A program made the translations under genes and the position numbers. Of a DNA stretch of 64,000 bases, positions 47,097 through 56,978 are shown piece after piece (position 1 is the first letter of the stretch; each line of letters begins with the position of its first letter). The DNA comes from [Mycobacterium] zoologicum. Lineage in GTDB: Bacteria > Actinomycetota > Actinomycetes > Mycobacteriales > Mycobacteriaceae. Below the pieces are notes generated by a model, which was not told the DNA's origin, did not search any database, and saw only the letters and a list, made by a program, of their open reading frames with translations. Location of the stretch: positions 2,636,953 to 2,700,952 of the forward strand of contig NZ_CP083985.1 in the NCBI RefSeq assembly GCF_020172665.1. Reading direction: 5' to 3'.

Positions 47097-47912
47097 TCAC
47101 ACGACACGTAAACCGTCCGGGATATTGCGGGGGTCGCGCCAAAATGCGTCGTGGACAAAGCGATGGAACAGATCCGGCGGCAGCAACGTGTCCCGCGGCT
47201 GGGCTTTGACCGTGCCACCGACGGTGTGCAGGCCGGGGGTGCCGGCGCGGTCGTCGAATTCGGTGACGTCGTAGTCGATGTGGTCGAAGTCGTGCTCAAA
47301 GGGCGGTTCGCCGAGGAACGCGTAGATGGCGTGCATGGTCTTGGCCGGGTCGGTGGTCAGGGTTTCGTACTGCACCAGCAGCAGGCGGTCGCGTTGGGCG
47401 CCGTAGCAGGCCTGTTTGAGCGCATCGAAGGGAGCGCCGACCATCCCGTTCTGCGCCGCTACACCGTTGGCGCGGGTGTACACGGTGCCGCCGGCGGTGT
47501 AGTTGAAGATCGACGACGGGCTAAAGACATTGCGCTGGATGATGCGTTCGATGCTGTCGATCACCCACGGCAGATCGCGCACGCAGGCAATGACTTTCGC
47601 GGCGGGGAACAGCTGCACGATTGCCGGCATCCACGCGCACCAGGCCCGGTTGGTGTCAAAAATCACCTCGGCGTCGCAGTCGGCGTAGAAGTTGTCGAAC
47701 AACCCGTGCAGGATGCGCTGGCGCTTGGCGTCGTCGATGAACACCGAAAACTCGTTGCGGGCACTCATCTCGCCCAGCAGCGCCCCGAACAGCCCGGCCA
47801 GCGGCCCCGACATCCCCGCCTCACAGCGCGGGTTTTGCCGCAGCAACGCCGCCAACAACGTCGAGCCCGACCGCGGCAAACCCGAGATGAAGTGCATCGA
47901 CGTCACTGACAC
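47097..47912 (-). CDS. sulfotransferase-family protein (island copy)
   Basis: The 271-residue protein is a near-full-length paralog of the chromosomal copy at 20285-21094. It has the same PAPS-binding start FISGLPRSGSTLLAALLRQN, the same VIACVRDLPWVIDSIERIIQ, and the same C-terminal NIPDGLRVV. Differences are scattered, consistent with old duplication or transfer from a relative. It heads a three-gene unit with the two FAAL-like genes (40 bp to the next start), so a lipid sulfation role is conceivable. ATG 47912 or the internal ATG six codons later are both possible starts. Confidence 0.85.
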   Translation of the reverse strand: MSVTSMHFISGLPRSGSTLLAALLRQNPRCEAGMSGPLAGLFGALLGEMSARNEFSVFIDDAKRQRILHGLFDNFYADCDAEVIFDTNRAWCAWMPAIVQLFPAAKVIACVRDLPWVIDSIERIIQRNVFSPSSIFNYTAGGTVYTRANGVAAQNGMVGAPFDALKQACYGAQRDRLLLVQYETLTTDPAKTMHAIYAFLGEPPFEHDFDHIDYDVTEFDDRAGTPGLHTVGGTVKAQPRDTLLPPDLFHRFVHDAFWRDPRNIPDGLRVV

Positions 47913-48081
47913 GCTCCTCGCGATGAGGGCCGGCGGCCGCCGAGCCCGAAAGACCCGACGACCGCCGGTTTTGGGTGACTCCGTGGGCAGATTGGAGATT
48001 GTTCACATCGACCACCCGCCGTGCCGGAGCCACGTCTATGGATGGGGTTGCTCGGCGGGTGCGGCCAAGCAACCCCCCGTG

Positions 48082-50832
48082 TTAGCCAGGCTGGCCATTG
48101 GCCCCGGTGGTCCCGGTGCCACCCTGGCTGCCGTCGGGGTTACCGGTGCCGGGGTCGCCGCCGCTGCCGCCCGCGCCACCGCTGCCGTACTGGCCGCCAG
48201 TGCCAGTCCCGGTTGGGGTGCCGCCGTTGCCGCCGGTGCCGCCGTTGCCGCCCGTGCCGCCACTGCCGCCAGCACCCTCGGCGCCGCTGGTGCCGCTGGT
48301 GCTCACGCCGCCTGCGCCAGCGTTGCCACCGACCCCACCGGTACCGCCGGTCCCGCCAGCTCCGCCGGCCAGGCCGTTGCCGGAGCTGTCGACGCCGCCG
48401 AGACCGCCGCCGCCACCGGTGCCACCGGCACCACCGTGGCCACCGGCGCCACCCGTGCCGCCGTTGCCGGCGGCAGCGGTACCACCCGCACCACCGGTGC
48501 CACCCACACCACCGGTGCCACCATCGGCACCGGTGCCACCCGCCGTCGTCGGGGCGGCACTGCCGCCGGAGCCGTTACCGCCGGCCCCGCCGGTACCACC
48601 GGCCCCGCCGTTCCCGGCGTTGACGCTGCCCGCGGCGTTGCCGCCGACCCCTCCGTCGCCGCCGGCGCCGCCAGTGCTGTTGTGGGCATTGATCGCGACG
48701 CCACCGCCGGTACCGCCGATACCGCCGTTGCCGGCGTGGCTGGGCCCGGCAATCGGGGACGGGGCGCCGGCCGGGGTCACCACACCGCCGCTGTCACCGC
48801 CGTTACCGCCGACACCACCGACACCACCGACATTGCCGGTGCCGGGGACACCACCGGTACCGCCGACACCGCCGGCACCGCCGGAGGCGGTGCCGTAACC
48901 GCCCGTACCGCCGGCACCACCGGCACCACCGACTCCGGTCCCGCCGAAGATGCCGCCGCCGGCGCCGCCGTTGCCGCCGTGACCGCCGGCGCCACCGACG
49001 CTGACACCCTGGTCGCCGCCCGCGCCGCCGTTACCGCCGACACCACCAGCGCCGCCGACACCGGTCGAGTCATAGCCTCCGGTACCCCCCTGGCCACCGG
49101 CGCCACCCACGCTGAAGATAGTGCCGTTGTCATCCCAGCCGGTCGGCGTACCGCCGTTACCGCCGGCCGCGCCAGCACCCCCGGCGCCTTGATAAACGCC
49201 TTTGCCGCCACTGCCGCCCTGACCGCCGGCGCCACCCTGGAACGTGCCGGAGCCGCCGTTGCCGCCGTTGCCCGCGACGCCGGTGGTACCGGCGGTCCCC
49301 GCGCCGCCGGCAGCGCCGCCGGCGCCTCCGGCACCGCCGAAGGTCTTGACGGTTTCGGTACTGGTGGCTCCGTTACCGCCCGCGCCACCCTGGCCGCCGG
49401 TACCGCCGGTCCCGGTGCCGCTGCCTGTGATGGAGCCACCGGCGCCACCCTGGCCACCGGCACCGGCGTGACCGTCGGTGGCGTTGCCGCCGACACCACC
49501 GTTGCCGCCGGCGCCGCCGTTGTAGTCGCCCACAGAGCTGGTGCCGCCGTAGCCGCCGCGACCACCGGCACCACCGGAGAGGCCGTTACCGCCAGCGGCG
49601 CCGGCGCCGCCGTAGCCGCCTTGACCGCCGTTACCGCCGTTACCGCCGGCTCCGCCCTTGGCACCGCTGCCCAGATAGACGCCCGCGGCGTTTTTGTAGC
49701 CGGCGCCGCCGACGTTACCGGCGCCGCCGTTGCCGCCGTTGCCTTGCTGGCCCGCTTGCCCGAGCGAGCCCCAAACCTTGACGCCGCCCGCACCGCCGTT
49801 ACCACCGTCGCCGCCATTGCCCCCGTAATTTCCGCTGGGGTTGTCGGCATTGCCGTCAACGCCCGCCCCGCCGGCACCACCGACTCCGCCGGCGCCGCCA
49901 TGGCCGCCTTCGCCGATCAGGAACCCGCTGCTGCCGCCCGCACCGCCAACTCCACCGTCGCCGCCGAAGCCGACGTAGCCGTAGTTGGTCCAGCTCGCGT
50001 TCGCGCCGGCGGTGCCGGCACCACCGGCGCCACCCGCACCACCGTTACCGAATAGCCAGCCGGAGGCGTTGCCGCCGGCACCGCCGGCACCACCAGGACC
50101 GCCGTCGCCGTATTGGTCGACGTTGGTAAGACCCGCACCACCGTTGCCGCCGGCACCACCGGAGCCCATGAACGAGCCACCGGCACCGCCGGCGCCTCCG
50201 TCGGCACCCACCCCGCCGTCGCCGCCATCACCTCCATTGCCGAGCAGGCCGGCAGCGCCACCGCTGCCCCCGGCAACGCCGGGATCGGCGCTCGCGTCGT
50301 AGCCGCTACCGCCATCGCCAAACAACAACCCGGCGTCACCGCCGTTAGGGTTCGCGGCCGTCCCGTCGACTCCATTACCGATCAAATACAGTCCGGACGC
50401 CTGGTTGATGGCGTTGTCGAGCTGCTCCCCGAATGAACTAGTGATCCAGGCCTGTTCGGCCACGTGGATCGGGGCGTAGATGTAGGTGTCGAACAGCTGC
50501 GCGTAGTCGATCGAAGAACTGGTTGCGGCAGCGTTGGCAGCATCGAGTGACGACGCCGCCGCTGCGGTGTCAACGGCAAACGAAGGATCGAAGCTACCCA
50601 CCAGGCCGGTCAGATCGGCACCCAGGGTGGGGTCGATCCCGGCCAGCGCATTGATGATCGGGTCGAAGATCAGGTCCTCGATATCAGCGTGAGCCGCCGG
50701 CGTGGCCGCCAGCGGAGCCATCCCTAGCGCGAGAAACGCGCCCACCGCACTACCGGAACCGATCGCCCGGTTGCGGCGCAGCCCCTTCTTCCGGTGAAGG
50801 TCACGCTGGTTGTTGGTGTGACGACGGCTCAT
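48082..50832 (-). CDS. PGRS-repeat protein without PE domain
   Basis: The 916-residue protein has a basic start ([20 protein letters not shown]), a signal-like hydrophobic stretch ([20 protein letters not shown] then HAD), and a unique region to about residue 140. About 750 residues of Gly-Ala-rich PGRS repeats follow (GGxGGxGG, GNGGxGG). No PE domain (the roughly 110-residue N-terminal module) is present, so export would rely on the signal sequence instead of ESX recognition. Proteins of this type exist in several mycobacteria as PGRS repeat-containing proteins. GAAAGGTG precedes the ATG. Function is unknown; such repeats are often surface-exposed and variable. Confidence 0.85.
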   Translation of the reverse strand: MSRRHTNNQRDLHRKKGLRRNRAIGSGSAVGAFLALGMAPLAATPAAHADIEDLIFDPIINALAGIDPTLGADLTGLVGSFDPSFAVDTAAAASSLDAANAAATSSSIDYAQLFDTYIYAPIHVAEQAWITSSFGEQLDNAINQASGLYLIGNGVDGTAANPNGGDAGLLFGDGGSGYDASADPGVAGGSGGAAGLLGNGGDGGDGGVGADGGAGGAGGSFMGSGGAGGNGGAGLTNVDQYGDGGPGGAGGAGGNASGWLFGNGGAGGAGGAGTAGANASWTNYGYVGFGGDGGVGGAGGSSGFLIGEGGHGGAGGVGGAGGAGVDGNADNPSGNYGGNGGDGGNGGAGGVKVWGSLGQAGQQGNGGNGGAGNVGGAGYKNAAGVYLGSGAKGGAGGNGGNGGQGGYGGAGAAGGNGLSGGAGGRGGYGGTSSVGDYNGGAGGNGGVGGNATDGHAGAGGQGGAGGSITGSGTGTGGTGGQGGAGGNGATSTETVKTFGGAGGAGGAAGGAGTAGTTGVAGNGGNGGSGTFQGGAGGQGGSGGKGVYQGAGGAGAAGGNGGTPTGWDDNGTIFSVGGAGGQGGTGGYDSTGVGGAGGVGGNGGAGGDQGVSVGGAGGHGGNGGAGGGIFGGTGVGGAGGAGGTGGYGTASGGAGGVGGTGGVPGTGNVGGVGGVGGNGGDSGGVVTPAGAPSPIAGPSHAGNGGIGGTGGGVAINAHNSTGGAGGDGGVGGNAAGSVNAGNGGAGGTGGAGGNGSGGSAAPTTAGGTGADGGTGGVGGTGGAGGTAAAGNGGTGGAGGHGGAGGTGGGGGLGGVDSSGNGLAGGAGGTGGTGGVGGNAGAGGVSTSGTSGAEGAGGSGGTGGNGGTGGNGGTPTGTGTGGQYGSGGAGGSGGDPGTGNPDGSQGGTGTTGANGQPG

Positions 50833-50901
50833 GTGCGAACACCTTTCGTGTGAACAGCCCCGATGGGGCGGTAATGCTTGGGGTGGAATGGATTTGGCCG
50901 A

Positions 50902-52079
50902 TCAGAATGCGGCAAGAAGGTCTTGCACCCACGTGGACAGGTCCGCGGCCACGGCGGCGGCGCTCGTGCCGCTATCGAGGATGTCGGTAGGGATGACAGG
51001 GAGCGTGACGTCAGCCAACGGCGATCCCGAGCCGTCCCAGCCGAGCAGCGAAGCGATGGTCTGCACCCAGCCCTCCCAGGCCCCGATTGGGCCGACCGCC
51101 TGACTGATTGTTTCGAGTTGTTGAATCGTCGGGACACCGGTGAGATCGATGCCAAGGCCATTGAAGATCGAGCCGCCGACGTCGGGGGTTACGCCGTCAG
51201 TGACCGTGCCGACTTGGCCAGGTGTGAGCAATCCACCGAATGCGAAGTCGAGATTCTCGATGTTCATGCCCGCCGGCAAGACATCCGCTTGCTCGATCGC
51301 CGGGATCAGACTGTCGAGGTTGAGATCCGCACCGTTGAAGAAAGCGCCAACCATGTTGGCCAGTGTCTCGTTGAAGCCGTCGCCGGCAGTGATGCTGTTG
51401 CTCAGCGCGACCCACGGGGCGATGTAGGGGCCCAACTCGCCGATGATGATGCCGCTGGCCGGCGAGGCCATGAAATCCAGAATCTGCGTGACCGTCGCGG
51501 CGTCGCTGGCCGGCAAGAATGACGGAATCTCGCCGAAGACAGCCGCGTGGCCGGTGGGGTCCCCGTTCAAGCCGCTGAATATGCTGCCGTACTTATCGAG
51601 CGTGTGTGCCGTCACGATACTCGTGGTTGCGGTGGTCGCGTTCTGCAGCGTATAGCCCGTCAACACTGCCGCCAGGTTCTGCTGCATCTCCTGGCTCACG
51701 CTGGTGACGGTGCTGCTCGTCGGGTCGTTGAAGAAGTCCTGCAGGAAGCCGGCCCAGTTGGCGAGCAGCTGCTGGAGCCCCACAGCAGGAGCTTCGAAGA
51801 AGCTGTTGAGCAGCGTCGTCGAGTTGGCGGACGCGGTGTTGAAAACGTCGATCCAAGGGGTGAGATCGGCCTCGCCGGAGGTGAGCGCGACGTCACGGAA
51901 CGTGCCCATGTCGGGCAACGGGGCCGCCACCGGGGTAAATATGACAAGGCCGGCACCCAGGAGAACGGCACCGGCGGTCGCGAAGGGGCGAAGCTTACTT
52001 AGGCAGGGAGACGCCCCCCCCCCCCCGCCTGGGCGCGCACAGTTGCGCGAGGAGCGGTGATGTCCTGCTGACGAGCCAT
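50902..52079 (-). CDS. GjpA-type outer-membrane protein, out of frame at poly-G tract
   Basis: The body (to about 390 codons) has a hydrophobic lead (KLRPFATAGAVLLGAGLVIF), then VRDVALTSG-like RDVALTSGEADLTPWIDVFN and a long helical domain, matching proteins annotated as mycobacterial outer-membrane porin GjpA. No ATG, GTG or TTG suits in that frame near the lead. ATG 52079, preceded by AAGGGA, begins MARQQDITAPRATVRAQAGG, but after 13 G (52026-52014) it runs into a stop. One more or two fewer G would join it to the body. So the gene is switched off in this sequence, by phase variation or by a homopolymer error. It is followed by the PGRS gene after 69 bp. Confidence 0.7.
52014..52026 (-). 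repeat. poly-G tract of 13 (C on the plus strand)
   Basis: A run of 13 C on the plus strand lies 17 codons inside the gjpA-like gene. Tracts of this length slip readily in replication and are also prone to sequencing error. Confidence 0.95.
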
Positions 52080-52646
52080 GGATGTTGTCCCTTCGCTGCG
52101 GTGGGTGAATGCACTGGACGTCGTGGCTGAGCCGAACGGGTCCGGGGCCGTGGTGGGGCCGGCGGTGGTGCCGGGTGCCAGGTGCACGATGCCTCCTTGG
52201 ACGTGTGTCGGCTCGAAACTCAAGGTGTTCACGAGTAAAGCTGAGCACAACCAACTTTTCGATAGCGTTCTCTTAATTCGCTGCTGGACATCGTCGCACC
52301 GCAACTGGGCAACGAGATCGTCATCACAGTTCAAGAGGCAGATATAAGCCACATGAGCAAACAAATATGACCGTCGTGGTAGTTCAAACAGAAACAGCTG
52401 TCTCGGCACTTCTGAAACACGTTCCGCGCACTACGGGCAGTTTGCCAACTTGTGGCTAACCTCGTTGATCTCAAGCGATTACAAATGTCTTCCGGTTAGC
52501 TATCCGGGCAACAGGTTGCACGAGGTCTTGTTGCTGCGACACTGGTTGACCAGGAACAGCGAGCGTTGGCATGCCGTGGCGGCGCGGTCTATTTCGGAAC
52601 CCGCCACGCCCACGGACGCCGGCCAAGATCTGACGGACACCGCCCC
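52080..52646. other. gene-free interval before ietA-like gene
   Basis: About 570 bp with lower GC than the neighbours and no supported gene. A short frame at 52450-52677 has no ribosome site and no recognisable product. The interval must hold the gjpA-like promoter (minus strand) and the promoter of the ATPase gene at its right edge. Confidence 0.5.
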
Positions 52647-52652
52647 TAGGAT
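52647..52652 (+). promoter_or_regulatory. -10 box for leaderless ietA-like transcript
   Basis: TAGGAT fits the TANNNT -10 consensus and is followed six bases later by the GTG at 52659, the spacing expected for a leaderless mRNA. I do not see a good -35. Confidence 0.45.
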
Positions 52653-52658
52653 GAAGCC

Positions 52659-53633
52659 GTGGCCGGGCGACAGTTAAAGGAAATCTTCCGCGCGTTCCAC
52701 GCGCGGGATGAGTTGGCGTTCCGTCGCGCGGCCACTGAGATCATCGAGGAAGAGCAAGCGAAGCATCACAACGCGCTGGCCCGTGATCTCCAGAAGCTCC
52801 TCGTCGCTGGTGGTGGCGCAGTCGACTCTGGCATGACCGTCGTCGTCCCGGCGCCACCGAAGGATCGTGAAGGCGAGTGGGACCTCGGAGAGATCCGCGA
52901 ACCGGAGCGTTTACTCGAGGATCTCGTTCTTCGTCAGGCCGTCTCAACGGCCCTAGAGAACATTGCCGAAGAGGTGCGTCAATGGCCCTCACTGGACGCC
53001 GCTGGTCTCCCTCGGCGACAGCGACTCCTCCTCCAAGGACCGCCCGGCTGTGGCAAGACCACCGCGGCCGAGGGCGTCGCTGCAGAGCTAGGTCGACCGC
53101 TTCTTGTAGTTCGGCTGGATGCAGTTGTTTCCTCGTACCTCGGAGAGACCGCAAGCAACCTTCGTCGAATTCTGGACTACACAAATCAGGCACCGTTCGT
53201 CGTCCTGTTCGATGAGTTCGACGCGCTTGGCCGGTCACGAGACGATGCTTCCGAACACGGTGAGATGAAGCGCGTCGTCACCGCCTTCCTTCAGATGACG
53301 GACCGCTACCGAGGGCCGAGCCTGCTGCTCGCGGCAACCAATCATCCATCGCTTCTTGATGAGGCACTCTGGCGCCGCTTCGACGAAGTACTGACATTCG
53401 AACTACCCACCGTTCATCAGATTCGCCAGCTCCTCCGCCTCCGTCTCAAGAGTGTGTCTCACTCGGGATTGGAAATCGACCAATATGCGAGTGCTCTCAA
53501 AGGACTTCCGCACGCGGCGGCCGAGAAACTCGTGATTGACGCGCGCCGCAACGCCATCCTGCGCAACTCAGGGATCGTCGAGAACGAGGACATGAGAAAG
53601 GCGCTGCCTGGCATTACGTCGCGGCCCTGGTAA
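52659..53633 (+). CDS. AAA+ ATPase, IetA-like
   Basis: The 324-residue AAA+ ATPase has a helical N-terminal region (about 1-75), Walker A GPPGCGKT (127-134), Walker B VVLFDEFDAL (about 181-190), sensor 1 LLAATNHPSLL and the arginine finger region EALWRRFDEVL. It is followed after 4 bp by a subtilisin-like protease gene. This pairing is that of IetAS (AAA ATPase plus subtilase), first described as a plasmid-stability toxin-antitoxin pair in Agrobacterium and later reported as an antiphage defence. In that model the ATPase restrains or regulates the protease. The GTG start appears leaderless. Codon use is less GC-biased than the core genes, consistent with transfer. Confidence 0.85.
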   Translation: MAGRQLKEIFRAFHARDELAFRRAATEIIEEEQAKHHNALARDLQKLLVAGGGAVDSGMTVVVPAPPKDREGEWDLGEIREPERLLEDLVLRQAVSTALENIAEEVRQWPSLDAAGLPRRQRLLLQGPPGCGKTTAAEGVAAELGRPLLVVRLDAVVSSYLGETASNLRRILDYTNQAPFVVLFDEFDALGRSRDDASEHGEMKRVVTAFLQMTDRYRGPSLLLAATNHPSLLDEALWRRFDEVLTFELPTVHQIRQLLRLRLKSVSHSGLEIDQYASALKGLPHAAAEKLVIDARRNAILRNSGIVENEDMRKALPGITSRPW

Positions 53634-53637
53634 CACA

Positions 53638-55977
53638 ATGCCTGAACATCTACTGCTTCCGAATCCTCGACAACTTCAGTCACGACGATCCAGCCCTGCA
53701 GGCGGAGCCTCCCCAACTCGCCAGCGCGGGGAGCACGGTGGCCATCTTCGTCGACAGCTTGACGCCGCCCGAACTCCTCGCGAACTCAACGCAGGGGTAG
53801 ATCCCGACTTCGTATTCAAGATCAAGGCGGCCTCTCGACCCGAAGACTCAGCATTCGAAGGCCGAGGGCTTCAAGTTCTCGGTGAGACCATCGACTACAC
53901 GTACTTCGTGTTGTCGAGCGACCAGGGTGCATCGCTGGAAGATGCGATCCAACGCTACGTCCGTACTGGCGAGCTTCGCAGCTTCTTCAATCAGATCGAC
54001 GACATCGAGCCATATGGCCCAGCAGATCGAACTGGGCCGGGAATCGATGAGCTGGCACCTGACTTCACGGGCACGAATGTCGTAGACATCACCATCTGGC
54101 CATCGGGAACACACAACGAGGCCGAACGGCGCGCCGGCATCATCCAGGAGATCGTCGCCGAGAACGACGGCCAAGTGTTGCTCCGATCTGTCTCCGCACG
54201 CCGCAGTTACCTCCGCATACAGATCACGGCCGCCGGGCTTTCTGACCTGTTGAACACCAGCGTCGTCGAGTTGGTCCGCAGGCCACCAGTTCCGTTCCTC
54301 GACTTCCGTGACTGGCGGAACGTCGACATCTCGTCTGTTTCCCGAGGCGAGCAAGCCAGTGAGGTCATCGGCGTTCTCGATGACTCACCGGAATCGTCAC
54401 ATCCACTGCTGACGGGTCTGGTGCTGTCTGATGAGTCCCTCGCGCCACCGGCCTACCAATGGCAACAGCGCGGAACCCACGGAACCGAGGTGATCGGCCG
54501 CCTCCTCCTGCCGAACCTTCACGAAGAACTCCGTGATGCGTTGCCTATCACCGCCGCTGGACATGTTCGGGTCGTTCGGATCCTTGAGCCCGATCCGTCC
54601 CGACCCGACCATCCTCCACGGTTCGCCGCCTATGCCGCGCCACACGACTTGGTGGAGAAGGCGATCCGCCACCTGCATGGCGCCTACGGCGTTCGGGTGT
54701 TCAACCTCTCGATCGGCTATTCGGAGCCGTTCAACGACCTCCATCTTGGACCGCTGACGGAGACCATCGATGATCTCGCGCGAGAGCTCAACATCGTCGT
54801 CGTCCTGCCGACGGGCAACGTTCCGGCGGATATCACCGCACGCATGCCGAGCGGTCACCACATCATCAACGACAAGCCCGAGTACTTCTTCGCACCTGAG
54901 CACCGTTTGGCTGAGCCCGGCCCCGCGGCCCTCGCTGTTACGGTCGGCGCGCTGGCACTTAGCGGAGCGCCCGCCGAGCTGCCGCGCCGCTTCGGATGGC
55001 AGGCGGCGGCCGATGCCGGCGAGGCTTCTCCTTTCAGCCGGAGCGGCCCAGGGCTCGGGACGAACTCCCGCCGCGCCAACAAGCCTGACGTAACCCACTT
55101 CGGTGGAAATGTGGTCGTGAACGACACAGGACACATGGTGCCGAACGATCCTGGCGCCTCGTTGGTCAGCACTTCGACGCGTGGTGCCGGCGGCCAGATT
55201 TTCGCAGCCGTCAACGGCACAAGTTATGCGGTACCCGCCGTTGCACGAGTCGCGGCCGACATCGCGTACGCATACCCCGACGCATCCGCCAACCTGATCC
55301 GCGCCCTCCTAGCGACAGGGGCTTCACAGACCCCGCCAGCGGCCGCCGTCACCGAACTCCACCGGCGCAACCGCATCTACGGGCTCGGCCTTCCCGATGG
55401 GGAGAGGGCGGTCTCAAGCGATGACCATCGGGTCACGATGACGTACGACGGCACTATGCCCGTGGACACCGTCCAGATTCACCCGATGCCCGTACCGGAG
55501 GAATTCCGCCAGGGCAGCCGGCGCGACCGCATCATCAGCGTCGCGCTCGCGTTCGACCCGCCAGTACGACGCCAACGCCGCGAATACCTCGCTGGCACAA
55601 TGAAGTTCGAAGTCTACCGCGACATTAGCGCTGACGAGCTCGCTGAGATACTCGAGCGGCAGGACCCCGACGATCCGTCCGACCTGATTAGCGACCGGCG
55701 CAAGCTGAATCTTCAACCCGGAGTGAACACCTTCACCCACAGCACGCTTCAACTCCGTTCATGGGTCGGACGCAACTCGTTCGTCAACGACGACAAAACG
55801 TTCCTGATCGCCGTCACTCACAAAGCGCAAACCTGGGCACGCAACGATCCCGCGTACGAGAGCCAAACATACGCCCTGGCTGCAACATTGGAGGACCGCG
55901 ATCTCGCGACAGCACACCTCCATCAATCACTACGACAACAACTACGCATCCCGAACCGCGTTCGCCTCCGCAGTTAG
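53638..55977 (+). CDS. S8 subtilisin-like serine protease, IetS-like
   Basis: The 779-residue protein begins MPEHLLLPNPRQ, a start typical of this protease group. It has an N-terminal region of about 230 residues before the S8 domain. The catalytic triad is visible: Asp in VIGVLDDS (about 248), His in RGTHGTEVIG (281) and Ser in NGTSYAVPAVARVA (529). No signal peptide or membrane segment is present, so it acts in the cytoplasm, as expected for an effector controlled by its partner ATPase. The C-terminal 200 residues form an uncharacterised domain. It is the second gene of the pair and probably cleaves a host or phage protein when triggered; the target is unknown. Confidence 0.87.
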   Translation: MPEHLLLPNPRQLQSRRSSPAGGASPTRQRGEHGGHLRRQLDAARTPRELNAGVDPDFVFKIKAASRPEDSAFEGRGLQVLGETIDYTYFVLSSDQGASLEDAIQRYVRTGELRSFFNQIDDIEPYGPADRTGPGIDELAPDFTGTNVVDITIWPSGTHNEAERRAGIIQEIVAENDGQVLLRSVSARRSYLRIQITAAGLSDLLNTSVVELVRRPPVPFLDFRDWRNVDISSVSRGEQASEVIGVLDDSPESSHPLLTGLVLSDESLAPPAYQWQQRGTHGTEVIGRLLLPNLHEELRDALPITAAGHVRVVRILEPDPSRPDHPPRFAAYAAPHDLVEKAIRHLHGAYGVRVFNLSIGYSEPFNDLHLGPLTETIDDLARELNIVVVLPTGNVPADITARMPSGHHIINDKPEYFFAPEHRLAEPGPAALAVTVGALALSGAPAELPRRFGWQAAADAGEASPFSRSGPGLGTNSRRANKPDVTHFGGNVVVNDTGHMVPNDPGASLVSTSTRGAGGQIFAAVNGTSYAVPAVARVAADIAYAYPDASANLIRALLATGASQTPPAAAVTELHRRNRIYGLGLPDGERAVSSDDHRVTMTYDGTMPVDTVQIHPMPVPEEFRQGSRRDRIISVALAFDPPVRRQRREYLAGTMKFEVYRDISADELAEILERQDPDDPSDLISDRRKLNLQPGVNTFTHSTLQLRSWVGRNSFVNDDKTFLIAVTHKAQTWARNDPAYESQTYALAATLEDRDLATAHLHQSLRQQLRIPNRVRLRS

Positions 55978-56100
55978 CATCGATCGGCGATGCCAGAGCA
56001 ACGCTATCTGTCGTATGGTTCCATCGCCGGGAGCCTTGCGCTGTGCCCGACTGTGGGCTACTGCGTCGGCGTCCCCCAGGCGGCCCCGGCATGAGGGCGA

Positions 56101-56139
56101 GTGACATAGGTCGGTCAGCCCGCTAAGCTAGTCGTCTAG
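56101..56139 (+). promoter_or_regulatory. promoter and operator of gntR
   Basis: GTGACA (56101-56106), a 17-bp spacer and TAAGCT (56124-56129) form a good promoter. The palindrome CTAGTCGTCTAG (56128-56139), of form CTAG-N4-CTAG, covers the end of the -10 and the start point, as for an autorepressed gene. The same palindrome form occurs in the xis-int promoter. Confidence 0.6.
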
Positions 56140-56141
56140 AT

Positions 56142-56942
56142 ATGACGGCGGGAGGCGGGTCAGTGCTCGAACTTGGTCAGGTCGATCGGACCGTGGACAG
56201 CCCGCCCTATCGGCAGATCGCCAGCATGCTGCGCGAGGCCATCAGCTCGGCCCGGCTAGCTCCCGGAGAACGGCTGCCGTCGGAGACTGAGTTGATCGAG
56301 CATTTCGGTGTGGCACGGATGACGGTCCGGCAAGCGGTCCAAGAGCTTCGTTCCGAAGGGCTGGTGATCGCCGAGCGCGGTCGCGGCGTGTTCGTCCGCC
56401 CGGCGCCTCAGATCCAGCGCGTGGCATCCGATCGATTCGCGCGGAAACACCGAACCGGCGGCGGCGCTGCGTCCGACATCGGAGTGGAGGAATCTGGGTA
56501 CTCGCCGCAAGTCGACCGGATCGCGGTGACTCGGAAGAAAACGAACCAGCTTGTGGCCGAACGTCTTCAGGTGTCGGCCGCCGATAAGGTCGTCGCGTGG
56601 TCAAGGCGCTACCTCGCCGATGGGCAACCCATTGAGACGGCCGTCTCCTACCTACCCTTGACGATTGCCGAAGATGCGCAGATCTCCGAGGCCGATACCG
56701 GACCGGGTGGCATCTATGCCCGCTTGGAGGAAACCGGTCACGCCCTCGCACGTTTCACCGAGGAAGTCACCGCTCGGATGCCCACCCCCGAAGAACGCCG
56801 CGAGTTGCAGCTGGAGTCAGGGGTTCCCGTTCTGAGCGTGCTGCGGACCGCCTACGACACCAACGACGCGGCAGTTGAAGTCTGCGCCAGCGTCAAAGTC
56901 GCGTCCGCCTATGTGCTCGAATACGAGTTCCCAGCGCGCTGA
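56142..56942 (+). CDS. GntR/HutC-family regulator
   Basis: The 266-residue protein has an N-terminal winged helix (YRQIASMLREAISSARLAPG, then RLPSETELIEHFGVARMTVR) and a C-terminal UTRA ligand domain (about 105-260, with SRRYLADGQPIETAVSYLPL). This makes it a HutC-subfamily GntR. Two starts compete: ATG 56142, almost at the 5' end of the predicted transcript, and GTG 56163, which has GGGAGG seven bases upstream; the ligand and HTH domains are complete with either. CTAG-N4-CTAG palindromes occur at its own promoter and at the xis-int promoter. I infer that it represses both and responds to a small molecule to release the island. Confidence 0.87.
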   Translation: MTAGGGSVLELGQVDRTVDSPPYRQIASMLREAISSARLAPGERLPSETELIEHFGVARMTVRQAVQELRSEGLVIAERGRGVFVRPAPQIQRVASDRFARKHRTGGGAASDIGVEESGYSPQVDRIAVTRKKTNQLVAERLQVSAADKVVAWSRRYLADGQPIETAVSYLPLTIAEDAQISEADTGPGGIYARLEETGHALARFTEEVTARMPTPEERRELQLESGVPVLSVLRTAYDTNDAAVEVCASVKVASAYVLEYEFPAR

Positions 56943-56978
56943 ACCACACCATCTCAGGACGCCTCGACTACAGAGGCA

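Noticed and set aside
47692..50055. Long open frame of 787 codons antisense to the PGRS gene
   Set aside because: It is Ala/Gly/Thr-rich only because it mirrors the GC-rich PGRS repeats; it has no ribosome site and no domain.
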